DNA from: Akebia trifoliata
Taxonomy: Eukaryota; Streptophyta; Magnoliopsida; Ranunculales; Lardizabalaceae
Reading direction: 5' to 3'
Length of the DNA stretch: 64,000 nucleotides
Assembly (NCBI GenBank): GCA_017979445.1
Contig: CM030715.1
Location: forward strand, 13,355,660-13,419,659
Positions 1 through 11,610 of the stretch are shown piece by piece; positions within the stretch are counted from its first letter, which is position 1, and every line of letters starts with the position of its first letter. The position numbers were made by a program, and so were the translations under genes. The notes beneath the pieces were generated by a model. The model saw only the letters and a list, made by a program, of their open reading frames with translations. It was not told where the DNA came from and did not search any database.

Positions 1-297
1 AATAAAATGTAGATTCCATCGAGTAGATTAATTTAGAGCTTAAATTCACTCGATTTCGTTATCGAAAGTCTTAAATATCATCGATGCAAATTCAAATTAT
101 ATTTTTCTAATTCACAGAAAATCCGAATTTATCTAGTGTTAGCATAGTGATTCAAAATAATGATTCAAAAATTGAAATATGCTTATACAACGAAAACAAT
201 CATGGCAAGGTTGAACAATGAGGTAATTTGAGTCATAACATTGTAGGAATTTCATTAAATCCTATTAAATTTTTTTTTTTAAAGTTTGAAAAAGTTT

Positions 298-812
298 GAG
301 TCTCGTTTATCGGACTGGAGCCTATTGTAGCCACGCTTCTCGGGCTAAGGAACTTAAACAATCCTGTTAATTCATTCTATGATTCAAAAAATTTGGAGTC
401 TCGTTTCTCGGACTCGAACTTATTAAAGCCACGCTTCTCGGGCTAGGCTTTATAGGAACTTAAACAATCCTGTTAATTCATTCTATGATTCCAAAAAAGT
501 TGGAGTCTCGTTTCTCGAACTCGAACTTACTAAATCACGTTTCTCGAGCTTAAATTTATAGGAACTTAAACAATCCTATTAATTCATTCTATGATTCAAA
601 AAAAGTTGAAGTCTCATTTCTCGGACTCGAACTTATTAAGCCACGTTTCTTGGACTTAGATTTATAGGAACTTAAATAATCCTATTAATTCATTCTATGA
701 TTAAAAAAAAGTTGGAGTCTCGTTTCTTGGACTCGAACTTACTAAACTACGTTTCTCGGACTCAGATTAATAGGAACTTAAACAATCCTATTAATTTATT
801 CTATGATTCAAA
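298..812. repeat. Tandem array, about 106-bp unit, 5 copies
   Basis: Units start with 'gagtctcg' at about 298, 395, 502, 608 and 714, a spacing of 97, 107, 106 and 106 bp. Each contains 'tctcggactcgaactta', 'ccacgtttctcgg' and 'aacttaaacaatcctattaa'. It lies in the 3' UTR of the minus-strand Tat element, where such private arrays are known to arise. It is unrelated to the 86-bp array at the same relative place in the second Tat element (57069-57555). Confidence 0.9.
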
Positions 813-1604
813 ATTGAACTCAAAGTTTCAAAGATCCGGCTTTTATTGGCTTATCATGCATCTGGATTCATAATTATCATTGGACTTCATCGAACTTTTA
901 CGTAAGATTTTCCTTTTTATCATGTGATTAATAACAAAACTTTGGAATTAAATGACTTTCAAAATGCCCCTAGTTTCATGGTTGGCTTTAACTGGAATTT
1001 GATTACGAGACTAATGGAATGGATTACGCTTGAAAAATATGGACTCTGATGTATAACAGATAGAAGAACTGACATTCCCTTAAATTTAAGACTCTTAAGA
1101 TTATCATATGTGCAATAAGGGTGTAGACACCCCATTTTTGCACTCGCCTGATTAATCAACTCGTCAACCTGATCGCAACGATTCCCAATGATGGATGTTT
1201 ATTCCAATGCTTTATTTTGTTACCAGATATGTTTCAGAAACCTGGATGAGGTATCTCGAAATGACAGAACTGTAGAAATCACGCTACGCTAGGAAAATAT
1301 GACCCTTGAAACATAGAAATCATCATTTTTTAGAAAAAAAGAAGCTTCACGATAAAAATCACTAAAAATGACCAAATTACCAAAATACCCCTAACCTTAA
1401 AATATCCCTAGAGCCTACATTACGATTAGGAAAACCCTTTCGAACACATAAAACAACAAATCGAAATCAAATAAATTATTTCATCAATTTTAACAGAATT
1501 CGACAAAATTACAAAAATGCCCCTCATAAAGTTCATGACCATTTCACACAAAAAATTTCATAAATGATACAAACTAATATTTCCATTGAATTCCTTATGA
1601 AAAA

Positions 1605-1945
1605 TCGAATTAAAGTCAATCAAGTAAATCTAAAGTCAAGATATTAAATTCAATCAAGTAAGACTAAAGTCAAAATTAAAGTCAATCAAGTAAGACTAAA
1701 GTCAAGATATTAAAAGTCAATCAATTAAGACTAAAGTCAAAATATTAAAAGTCAATCAAATAAGACCAAAAGTCAAAAATCCTAATAGAATTCTAATTAA
1801 ATAATAATCCTATTTAATAGAGTTCTAACTAAAATACAACTCTACCTAAAACAATTCTACCTAAAATAATTCTAACTAAAATACAACTCTAACTAAAAGA
1901 ACTCTAATTAAATACTAACTCTATCTAAATCAATCCTTAAAAAAA
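1605..1945. repeat. Short tandem repeats inside the Tat LTR
   Basis: Units of roughly 39 bp built on 'gtcaatcaagtaagactaaa' fill 1605-1790, followed by units of roughly 20 bp built on 'ctctaactaaaataca' to 1945. The same repeats, with different copy number and divergence, occur reversed in the LTR at 8570-8900, so they are part of the LTR U3 upstream of its TATA box. Confidence 0.75.
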
Positions 1946-1947
1946 TC

Positions 1948-1955
1948 TATAAATA
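1948..1955 (+). promoter_or_regulatory. TATA box of the solo LTR
   Basis: TATAAATA followed by GGGG, about 820 bp into the LTR, at the boundary between the repeat-rich U3 and a more conserved stretch shared with the other LTR. The equivalent site in the 7974-9474 LTR reads TACAAATA, so that copy's promoter has probably decayed. Confidence 0.65.
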
Positions 1956-2865
1956 GGGGTGCTCACACCCTATTTTCGTATCAAGTCATAAACCCTAAGA
2001 GAAGTAGGTCTAAAAGCCTTCCTAGCCTCCCATAAACCCTAGTTTTGGAGTCCCAACTCCTTACCTAACATCCCTCCTTCGATTTTAGCCTAAAGAACAC
2101 CTAAAAGCCCTCCAAAAACACTCTAAAATTCATAATAAACTCGAAGAGTCCAGATAAAAAAAAAGGAGATACCTTATCTCGAAGATTAGAAATCAAATCC
2201 GGAGACAAAACGAAGTAAGGGAGTACAGTACAACGAATAATTTTTGTTGGATCTGAGGGAACAAAGTCTTTGCTATCAGAAAGGTATAACTTCTTATTTT
2301 TTATTTTATTATTATCTAGGTTTTTTTAGTAATGTAACTTATTTGGGAAATTAGTAGAGACTGACTTTGGCCGGGTGGGGTTGGTGCCTAACACCTTCCA
2401 ACCTCGTAACATGATCCCCGAATTCAATCTTTTTTTTGTTCTAGATTAGTCCTTTATCTGTTTAGAGTCATTGATCGGTTCCTAGACCGTAATAACTAGG
2501 TGGCGACTCCCAAACCTCAAGGATCAAAAGCGGATCCGCGCACCCCGCGGATCGAGGGCGCTTTCAAAGGGATTGATCATTTTCTTTCGAATTTCTTTTG
2601 AAAAATGCTAGAGCTGGACTTAAAAAATCTTGATAAATATTAGAATAGAAGATCTTTCTCTTGAAAGTAGTTGATGATTCTACATCTTCCATTAGCGAAC
2701 ACTTGAATAAGTAAACATATTCTTGAATATCTTACAATGTTCAAGATGACTTCTGATTTTTTTGACTTCAACATTATCTTCGTCGGATGTGAGCTTTTGG
2801 CTGAAAAGTAAATGTTGTGGCTTGAATGGTTCTTTCCTCTAATTTGATGATGCCCTAATTTTTCT

Positions 2866-3033
2866 TAGGTTGCCTTTCCAGGTTTTTCAACCTAACGGAT
2901 TTTTCTTTTATTTTTCTAAAGATGTCTTGATTTTTGCCTAGGTTGCCTTTTTAGATTTTCAACCTAGCATGCTTTCTTTTTTATGGTTATGCCTTAAATT
3001 TTGCCTAAGTCGTCTTTTAGGGTTTTCGACTTA
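2866..3033. other. Three tandem stem-loops in the Tat 3' UTR
   Basis: Three imperfect units each hold a 7-bp inverted repeat around a loop of about 14-15 bases. The stems are TAGGTTG/CAACCTA (2866-2872 with 2888-2894), TAGGTTG/CAACCTA (2939-2945 with 2960-2966) and TAAGTCG/CGACTTA (3006-3012 with 3027-3033). The third stem differs on both sides in a way that keeps pairing. The second Tat element has the same set at 58168-58316. Confidence 0.7.
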
Positions 3034-3402
3034 GCGGGCTTCTCTTTTTTCTTGATAATCTTGAATATTCAACTCGGCAGCTTCTTGGTTTCTTATACCT
3101 TAATCGAGTCAATTAGCATTCATGAGGACTTAATAGGTGGGCTTCAGACATGTTTAGAAAGAAAGGGTAAAAGGTTCGACTTCCCAAAATACCCCTAGTC
3201 TAATATTCTCATTTTTTGTCATTCTTTTCTATAAATTCCTTTGACTATTTTTTTTCTAATGCCCTTAGTTTGGCATTATTTTCTTTTCTGTCAATTTTTT
3301 CTAATGCCCCTAGTTTGACATTTTCTTCTTATGAACCTTTTAATAGGGGATTTTCCTTTTGGATGGCACTTTTCTTAAGAGAATACATTTTTTGCGTGAC
3401 CA

Positions 3403-3485
3403 GGCCTGAAGTAACTTCTCAGGTTGCCTACGTACCCCAAATATTTCTTTTTCTTTTGGGATCAGGTCAAAGCGTAGTTCATACT
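3403..3485 (-). other. Conserved Tat 3' UTR block (CCTGAAGTAA ... CGTAGTTC)
   Basis: The stretch starting 'cctgaagtaacttctcag', then 'tgcctacgtacccc', then 'atcaggtcaaagcgtagttc', recurs almost unchanged at 58599-58666 in the second Tat element, although the surrounding sequence has diverged. It contains two inverted CTACGT-type motifs. It is therefore probably a functional RNA or DNA signal of the element. Function unknown. Confidence 0.6.
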
Positions 3486-4939
3486 AAGATTCCCTCCCAA
3501 GGTTGGTTAGTGTGGTTTAGAAAGAAGAGGCTATTGATTTTTTTTAAAGGCTGCGAGGGGCTAAAAAATGTTATCTTCTTCTTGGTAAGACAAGAAAATG
3601 ATTTGACCAAAGGAGGCCTCCTTTGGTGAAATGTTAATTGATTTGATCAAGATTCTAGGAATTCGTTGTCTTAATTGCTCTGTCAAGTATGATCTTCTTT
3701 TGAGAAGGAGTAATCTTGAGTCTTCTACTATGAAATTGAATGTGATTGAATTTTTTGTATTTGACATTGACTTGTTCAACCCTTTCTGAACTTCAAAAAA
3801 ATACCATATTCTTTTGCGAATGAGAACTCTTTTATTTCAAGTGAGAAACATGATGGATTCCTTCGAATTTTAGCACCTTTGTCGATGTTTTCAACTACAT
3901 CATTCTTGATCGATGAACTTTGACTTTAAAAATCACCATTGACTTTATATCCTCATGAGATTATGCAGGAACATTATTGAGTTTCTCAAGTAAGTTTATT
4001 ATTCTTTCATATTCCCCTAAGGATAATGTAGTATCCATTTACACCTTTTGAGTGTACTCTTTAACTCTAATATTTATCAAGTTCGACTTGTGAGCATTGA
4101 GTCATTCCTCATGTTTGATATTATGTTCAAATCGTTGTTACACGCATGATAATCAGAAGCTTCTTTATTCTATTGGAATTAAAAAAAAAACATAAACTGA
4201 TAAACTCGACTAAAGAAAGACTAACATAACTGAAATGATCAATTAAGTTTAAGACTGGTAAAAATTGAACTGAAACTAAAAGAAACTCAGAGATGTTTAT
4301 CTACAAAGTGGGAAGGTCCTTCTGGGTGGATGGACTACTTGGACTTTACATTGGTACTTTGACTAGACCACTTTTTTGACGAATCCAAAATGACACAAAT
4401 GAGGGTTTAAAATGTTTAGGGGCACCTAAGATTAACCATCGATTCTAAAGGTTTGACTTTTAACCACATGATTAAAATTTTGATATAAATTAGCCCAAGT
4501 CCGGTGGGAAATATCGATTCCAAATGCACTATAAATTTATAGTGACCAAGAAGGTGAAAAAGATTAGTCACTGGTCTACCCCTGATTGGGATAGAACCTT
4601 TGATCAGACGAAATAATTTTGACCCTAGGATCAAATCTTTTTGTATAAAATAGTCTGAGTCTTTGAAAGTAAAACTAATTAGTCCAACCGGTTTGATGTT
4701 GATCAGTTTGATTCATTTGTCGATGGGCCAATTGACTTACATTTCACACATTGGGTCAAATCGATATTACGGGTCTAGTTTGAACGGTCTGGATCGGTCC
4801 ACCCACTTACCTGTTGTTTGGATTGATTAGAGTAACCCGGGAACACCCATAGTCGGTTCGGGTCGTGACCTATAGGAAGGTTCCTAAACTCTAGGTTTAT
4901 TACGTGTAATGCAATTTATCTTGCCACCTTTGCCCAAGT

Positions 4940-5560
4940 GCACCTATATACCTCTCGAGCATACTCAATCAGACGGTATGTGGTGACTTGGTTTGATATA
5001 CCGTATAGGTGATAATCTAAAACTTCAACCCATTTCTCTGAAGTCAAAAGCAGCCAGTTAAATCCCTAGATCAGAGGTGGAGTGCGATGGTTGAGTAAAG
5101 ACACTCTTAAATCACCTCTTTTCTAGAATAGACATAGTCTATCCTCTTAGTACCATAGTACATCGGAACATGATCTCTCTTAGGCACTGGTTTTGACCAA
5201 GAAGTGCAATTGATGTACTTATATTATTTTTGATATACCTATGGGTACGAGTTAAGAGTTGTAGTTTTCATAAATGGTTTGGCATCCCACGAGGGGACCG
5301 ACCACGTACTAATACTACGTTGGCAAACGGGACATATGACTGTGTGGCTTACAATAGGTCAGAGGCTCAGGTCGCTCCATCCTGGGTGTATCGATATACC
5401 TTTCAGAGTCACCTGATCAGACGGTACTGATGGCCAAATTTAATATACCTTAAGGTACGTGACTGGAGTTGTGATTTTCATGAATGATGTCGCATTTCCG
5501 AAGAGATCGGGCCACGCACTAGTGCCACGTTGGCTATATGGGACATGCAAACGTGCAAAG
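4940..5560. repeat. Diverged direct repeat of about 220 bp in the element interior
   Basis: The best-preserved pair is 5228-5335 and 5436-5550. Both have 'gatatacct/aatatacct', 'gttgt(a/g)(g/a)ttttcat(a/g)aatg', 'ccac...cacgttggc' and 'gggacat' in the same order. A third, weaker copy begins near 4950 with 'tcagacggtat' and 'gatataccgtatagg'. No coding sense was found. It lies in the non-coding interior of the minus-strand Tat element. Confidence 0.65.
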
Positions 5561-7059
5561 CAATAAACGTGCCAGTGGTATGTGCAAAACAGGGTGGGGT
5601 GTGCCCGGGGCTTTTTCAAATAAGTGGGCCCGTTGGTCTGATCATATCATCATACATTAATACCACATGAATATTAATCAAGATATTCAAAGCCTATTAG
5701 ATCGCAATTAAAATTGAAACAAATATATCATACATCTCAATCAAGATCATGGCAATGTTAGATAAGCAATTAACACAAAGATCAATAATCGGGTTCGATC
5801 GTTGAAGCAAGCATACAATTCCAAAAATATTTCTTTATATGGTCCAATCAAGGGTTATTTTGGGTGACCCTACACAAATTGAGATTTTCAAAGACAATTG
5901 AATTGAGGATAGAATATTGAATTGTGGAGATGAGGAATGATGAAATTCTTTTTTTTTCTTTTTAAAATAAATTGATTTTTTTTAATTAAAAAAAAACTAA
6001 AAAAAAAAAACTATTGCTAATCATTACAAAAACCTAAAAACACAATCCTAAAACAAACTCTACTGCCGCACCAATCTATAAATTCACAATCAAGTAAAGT
6101 AGTAACCAACATCACGATGTGATGCTACACATAAAAAATTGGTGTGATAATAGTGAATCTCAAAGAGAAACCAACTGAATAACCATTATGTTTATCAGTT
6201 GAATTTTAGAAAAGAAATTACAATTTATTCAAACTGTTATTTCTCGTTCGATCTTGCTAGTTTTTATCCCCAAAATTTTTCAAAATTTTTCAAAAGGGTT
6301 TAAACCCAACCTCCCTGTTCAAGCAATCACCAAATCAGACTATCACTCAAAGGGTTTGATTAGAGACAGGGAAGAGCTTTCTCGAGGGTTTGATCAGAAT
6401 TGTTGAAAGAAAGAAAAACAATAGGGTCCTGATAGATGGTCCATCATCTTCATCTCTATTTTTGATCATTAGACCCAACAAGTTGATTTTGATGATGATG
6501 AATCAAAAAACGAAAACTATTTCTACCATTCCTCTTCGTCGGTAAATTGATGTTTCAATCGATGAAGAAGTTCGATTAAAGCATTCATTCTCTCTCACGA
6601 TCTCTAAAATAAAATAGAATTTTAAAAGAAAGGAAAAAAAATCAAATCAGCCACCATTAATGCTCTATTAGAGCTTGGAACCGAAGCGAAGTTACTTTCC
6701 CTCCGTAGAACAACCTCTACACAGCCACGGTCTCAATTCACCCCTCTGTTACAGACTCAACGATTACAAAATCTCCCATCTTAAAGGTTTGATTGAAAAT
6801 GAAATACAGTAGGATTCTTAATTCAAATTTGAAACCCAAAATCAGATTTTTTTTTCTTTCATTCTGAATCAAGAATCTACCATTGATCAACACCATCAAC
6901 CTCGAAATCTTTCTTCAATAGATGACAGAAAGGTTGATTTTTCGTCAAAATCGTTTTTAGATCAAATGAGTTTCAAAGGGGTTGCTAAATCTTTAAAAGA
7001 GAACGAAGAGAGAAGGGAGAGAGAGAGAAAAGAATGCCCCTTTTTTCTTGTTGATTTTC

Positions 7060-7420
7060 GTCCTCTTCTTTGTGGAGAAGAAGATAAAAATAGTAAAAAC
7101 TGTTTTCTGCTAACAGAACACCCCGCAAAAAAAAAAAAAAAAATTTTGATTTTTTTTTTCTTGGAATCCTCTCATCACAAACAACATTAAAAAAGACAAT
7201 TTTTTTATTTCTTAGTGCATCACTCAAAAATAATTTATTTGAGAAGAAGATGAAAAATAAAAAATTATTTTCTACTAACGGCACACCACGCAAATTTTTT
7301 TTTTTTATGATTTTTTTTGTGATTTTTTTTCTTGGAATCCTCTTTTCGTCACGAACAACATTAAAAAAATAATTTTTTTGTTTCTTAGCACATCACTCAC
7401 AAATAATTTATTTTCACAAC
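7060..7420. repeat. Two tandem copies of an about 180-bp poly(A/T)-rich unit
   Basis: The unit contains 'tttttcttggaatcctct', 'acaacattaaaaaa', 'tttcttag(t/c)(g/a)catcactca' and 'aataatttat'. Copies begin near 7060 and 7240. The long A and T tracts give spurious Lys- and Phe-rich frames on both strands, which are not coding. This is the 5' untranslated part of the minus-strand Tat element. Confidence 0.75.
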
Positions 7421-7544
7421 TCGCCGCCTATGCCTAATAACGTGTTAAAAAAATTCATCCAAATTTTTTTTTAAAAAACAAATTCATAACTCACATCCCA
7501 ACTACCATCATTCCATCCTCAATTTATGTCAATTTGAATATTTC

Positions 7545-7810
7545 ATTATTTAGGGTCATCCCAAAATGACCCTAGATTGAATTATAAAAAGTGATACTCC
7601 AAAATGACATATCCAAAATCAATCCAAATAATGCGAAGAAAAGATAATACAATCCAAAAATATAAAATAAATCAAATAATGAAAATGGTTCAACAATCAT
7701 TTTTTTCACACTATTATCCTCTTGATATCCTACATTATTTAGGGTCATTCCGAATGATCCTAGATTGAACCATAAAAATGTGCCAAAATAAAGTATTCAG
7801 AATCCAAACA
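7545..7810. repeat. Two copies of a 'ttagggtcatycc' repeat in the 5' leader
   Basis: The blocks starting near 7546 and 7735 share 'attatttagggtcat', 'atgaccctagattga' and 'ccataaaaa/attataaaaa', about 188 bp apart. A weaker relative, 'gggttattttgggtgaccct', is near 5850. Each core is a small palindrome (GGGTCAT...ATGACCC). Confidence 0.6.
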
Positions 7811-7957
7811 AACGATTAATAATTAAGCCAAAAAGAATGATAAATAAAAAAATAAAAAAAATAGATAAACAAATAAATAAAAATAAAATAAAATATAAGG
7901 TTCTACTAGCAATGCTTCCCATACTTGGGGATTTTCAAGTTTGATCCTCAATATTTT

Positions 7958-7973
7958 CCAGCGGAGTCACCAC
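7958..7973 (-). promoter_or_regulatory. Primer-binding-site region of the minus-strand Tat element
   Basis: Directly inside the LTR end, the minus strand reads GTGGTGACTCCGCTGG. The GGYGACTCCnCTGG form next to the 5' LTR is typical of plant Tat/Ogre elements. The priming tRNA was not identified here. Confidence 0.6.
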
Positions 7974-9474
7974 TGAAAGCGTCCTTGATTCGCGAGGTAC
8001 GCAGATCCGTTTTTGGCTTTTGAGGTTTGGGAGTCGCCACCTAATTATTACGGTCTAAGAATCGAACATTGACTTTAAAAGGCAAATAACACTAATCTAT
8101 GAAAGAAAATACAGGTCCGGGGATCACGTTACAAGGTTGGAAGGTGTTAGGCACCAACCTCGCTCGACAAACGCCGGTCTTTACTTTTTTTCAAATAAAA
8201 CTACATTGTTAAAAGACCTGAATAAAAGAATAAAAAATACCTAGATGATCAGAACGATAGGTCCCTTAGAACTGGTGGAGAGATTCCTTTCTTCATTTCC
8301 GTTACTGGATCCGCTTCGGATCTCCAAGATGAAGTATCTTCTCCTTAGATCTAAGTACTTCCTAATTTTTGATGGAAATCTAGGTGTTTTTGAAGGGTTC
8401 TGGGTGTTTTTTGAGCAAAGGTTGGGATTTGGTGTTAGGTAAGGAGTTAGGACTTCAAAATTAGGGTTCGAGGAAGGCTACGGAGACTTTTTGACCTACA
8501 TTTTCTAGGATTTATTTTTTCATACGAAAATAGGTTGTAGAGACCCCTATTTGTAGAATTTTTTAAAAGCTTTTTAGATAGACTTAGAGTTAGATTATGT
8601 TTCTTTTAGATAGTTTTAGAGTTAGATTATGTTTCTTTTAGATAGTTTTAGAGTTTAATTAGAATTATATTAGGGTTTTAGAGTTTAATTAGAATTCTCT
8701 TAGGATTAGGGTTTGACTTTGGTCTTATTAAATTGATTAGGATTTTGACTTAAGTCTCACTTAATTGACTAGAATTTAGGATTTTCACTTAAGTCATACT
8801 TGATTGACTTGATTTTAGGATTTCGACTTAAGTCTCACTTAATTGACTAGATTTTAGGATTTTGACTTAAGTCTTACTTGATCGACTTTAATTCTAATTA
8901 GGATTTCACTTTATATTAATTAATATTTTTTTAATTATTAATTTTAAAATTTTTAATTATTAAAATTGTAAAATTATCATTTTGCCCTCAAAGAGGACTT
9001 TTTGAGTTTTAAATCATTTTTCAATGTTCCAAGATGTTTTGGAATCAATTTTCATAAGAAATTCAATGGGAATATTGGTTTGTGTCATTTATAAAATTTT
9101 TTGTGCGAAATGATCGTGAATTTTATTTTAGTTCAATTTATTATTTTATGTGTTTGAAAGAGTTTTCCTAAGCATAATGTAGGCTTTAGGGATGTTTTGA
9201 GATTAAGCGTATTTTGGTAATTTGATCATTTTTTAGTGATTTTTATCGTAAAACTTCTTTTTGTTTGAAAATGAAGATTTCTATGTTTTTTGAGTTATAT
9301 TTTCCTAGCGTAACATGGTTTCTACAGTTTTGTTAGTTTGAGATACTTCATCCAAATTTCTGAAACATATTTAGTAACAAATAAAGCCTTGGAATAATCA
9401 TCCATCATTGGGAATCGTCGCAATCGGGTTGACGAGTTGATTAATCAGGTGAGTACAAAAATGGGGTGTCTACA
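7974..9474 (-). mobile_element. 5' LTR of the minus-strand Tat element
   Basis: On the minus strand it runs from TGTAGACACCCC (at 9474) to GGACGCTTTCA (at 7974), 1501 bp. It is homologous over its length to the solo LTR at 1132-2566, including the terminal blocks, the 'gtcttacttgattgact' repeats and the 'ccaccta/taggtgg' region. At its right edge the sequence changes directly into chromovirus pol, so it was inserted into that element; the matching target duplication would be ATGGG (9475-9479) and must be sought left of the window. Confidence 0.85.
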
Positions 9475-11574
9475 ATGGGTTCTAACTTCAGAAGGTGAAA
9501 CTTTTAGGATACGTAGTGTTAAGTGAAGAGATAGTAGTAGACCCTTCCAAAGTTGAAGTTGTACTATCGTGGAAAGAACCAAGACAATGATAGATATTAA
9601 AAGTTTCCTTGGGATGACAGGATATTATAGAAGATTTATTAAGGAATTATCCACTCTTACAGCACCGTTGACGAGACTAACTCAAAAAAATGTTCGGTTT
9701 GAGTGGGATGATAATTACAAGGCTGTATTTCAGGAATTGAAGACAAGATTAATAATCGCTTCGATTCTAGTATCTTGAATTTCGGGTGATGGTTTGATGA
9801 TCATTACTGATGCATTTGAGATTGGTTTGGGAGTTGTATTGATACAATTTGGGAAGGTAGTAGTGTACATGTCTAGAAAACTGAAAAATCATGAGAAGAA
9901 CCACCCTATTTATGATCTTGAGTTGGCTGCTTTAGTGTTTGTACTACGCATTTTGAGACATTATTAATATGGAGAGAAGTTCGAAGTATTCTCTGATCAT
10001 AAGAGCGTTAAGTTCATATTCTCGTAGCGAGAATTAAATATGAGACAACGACGTTGGATGGAGTAAAAGATTACGACTTTACCCTTGAGTATCACCCGAA
10101 AAAAACAAATGTAGTTATTGATGCACTGAGCAGAAACACTGTAACTCATATTATGATAAAAGAATGGTAGTTATTTGAATAGGCCATAGAAACAGTGTTT
10201 GAGACTCCAAGGGAAAGGTATAGACTGCACATTTATTTGGGTACACTGAGGATCGAAAATGAGTTGATATCACGAGTCAGCGAAGTTCAGAACACAGATG
10301 AAGATGTGGATGAATATGAATCGAGAGCTAAGGAGCTAAATTGATCGAAAGGATCATATGAGTAGGATGTGGATACCTCGGGACTCGTAGTTAAGATCCG
10401 ATATACTGGGTAAGGCACACCGCTCTCGATATTCTATTCACCTAAGAAGTACGAACATGTATAGAGATCTGCAAAGAAATTTTTGATTTTCAGGTATGAA
10501 GAAGGTAATCGTAGAATATGTAAGTTGCTGCCTGACATGTCAGCAAGTCAAGGTAGAACATAACAACCCAGCAGGCTTACTCCAACCATTACCCATAGTG
10601 GAATGGAAGTGGGAATATGTGACCATGGACTTCGTAGTTGTGTTACCAATGGCCAATGATGGGTCAGTTGCCATATGGGTGATTGTTGACCGATTGACAA
10701 AGTTGGCACATTTCATTCCGATTTGATTTTCATTCGGCGTCGATAGCCTGAGTTAGATATACATAGTTGAAATAGTTGGATGAAGTACCGATTTCTATCT
10801 TGTCAGGCAGAGATCCCAGATTTACTTCCCAATTTTGGGAGAGTTTATACAAAGCCTTGGGTACTTAGTTGAACTTCAGTTCAACTTTTCATCCACAATC
10901 AGATGGATAGTATGAGCGGGTAATACAAATTTTAGAAGACATGCTATGGGCATGTGTATTGGATTTTGGAGGAGGCTGGAAGCGTCACTTGCCGTTGGTT
11001 GAGTTCTCCTACAACAATAGTTTTCAAGCTAGTATCGGCATGGCACCCTTTGAAGCTTTATACGATAGGCCGTGTTGATCACCAATATGCATTATACTAG
11101 ACAGATTAAGAACGGCTCAGAGTAGACAAGTGGCGTAGACCTTTGGAATTCTAAGTTGGGGATAGAGTGTTCTTGAAAGTATCGCTCTGAAGAGGAATCT
11201 TTAGATTTGGTGTGAAAGATAAATTAAAGTCGCGATTTGTGGGAACATTCGAAGTAATTGAACGGATAGGGCCAATAGCTTACAGATTGATTCTACCACC
11301 GTAGCTTGAGCATGTTTATATGTTTCGCGTGTCCATGCTAAAGAAGTATTTGCTAAATCCTTCACATGTGGTTGATTTGTAGGATTTATAAGTAGACGAA
11401 GACGTGTTCTACGAGGAAGGTGCAATATAGATACTTGACAAAAGAGTAAAGCAACTTAGATTTAAGTCTATCCCTCTAGTCAAGGTATTGTGGAGATACT
11501 ACAACGTTGAAGAAGTCACTTGGGAGAAAGAGTCAGAGATACACGCTAAGTATCTAGAACTATTCCAAGATTAA
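9475..11574 (+). pseudogene. Decayed chromovirus (Tekay/Del-like) pol: RT end, RNase H, integrase, chromodomain
   Basis: Reading rightwards with several frameshifts and stops, the remnant shows the RT thumb/connection (SFLGMTGYYRRFI at about 9604), RNase H ([13 protein letters not shown] at about 9800, [10 protein letters not shown] at about 9920), the integrase zinc-finger end (SCCLTCQQVK at about 10525) and catalytic-core start (WEYVTMDFVVVLP at about 10610), later integrase blocks near 10890-11060, and a C-terminal chromodomain (VLWRYYNVEEVTWEKESEI, about 11487-11541) ending at TAA 11572-11574. The chromodomain places it among chromoviruses, and the 3-kb LTR that follows fits the Del/Tekay group. 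The 5' half (gag, protease, most of RT) is missing because the Tat LTR was inserted at 9474/9475. The gene is dead: stops fall inside RNase H and integrase. Confidence 0.85.
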
Positions 11575-11610
11575 GGTATTATTTTAATTTCCAGAATTTT
11601 TTTTTTATTA

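Larger units (their letters stand above)
1132..2566 (+). mobile_element. Solo LTR of a Tat-type element, plus strand, with 5-bp target duplication
   Basis: The LTR runs from TGTAGACACCCC at 1132 to GGGCGCTTTCA ending at 2566 (1435 bp). The five bases before it (1127-1131) and after it (2567-2571) are both AAGGG, a perfect target-site duplication. No PBS or internal sequence follows, so it is a solo LTR left by recombination between the two LTRs of a full element. It is the same family as the LTR at 7974-9474 in reverse orientation: same start, same GGTGGCGACTCC and 'ttggtgcctaacacctt' blocks. It interrupts the 3' UTR of the minus-strand Tat element between the 'tgcaataagg' block and the stem-loop block. 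Confidence 0.92.
1..9474 (-). mobile_element. Tat-lineage Ty3/gypsy element without coding region (5' LTR, internal, 3' UTR; 3' LTR outside window)
   Basis: Read on the minus strand, this element begins with a 5' LTR (9474 to 7974), continues through a PBS-like site and a low-complexity internal region, and ends in a 3' UTR (about 3660 to 1) that matches in order and orientation the 3' UTR of the Tat element at 56735-58764. Shared blocks are the CCTGAAGTAA block, three stem-loops and a 'tgcccctag...tgcaataagg' stretch. About 35 bp near 3640-3665 still resembles the extreme 3' end of Tat pol. Between there and 7973 no gag, protease, RT, RNase H or integrase motif is visible, so it is either a non-autonomous (LARD-like) derivative or an internally deleted copy. 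The 3' LTR must lie left of base 1. Lineage is inferred from the shared 3' UTR and the GGTGACTCC-type PBS. Confidence 0.65.

Noticed and set aside
6985..7293. 102-codon Phe/Lys/Glu-rich frame in the Tat leader
   Set aside because: Arises from two copies of an A/T-homopolymer repeat; neither copy keeps the frame without the homopolymers.
1132..9474. An 8.3-kb DNA transposon bounded by inverted TGTAGACACCCC termini
   Set aside because: The two ends are LTRs of one family in opposite orientation; the left one is a solo LTR with its own AAGGG duplication, and the right one has a PBS beside it.
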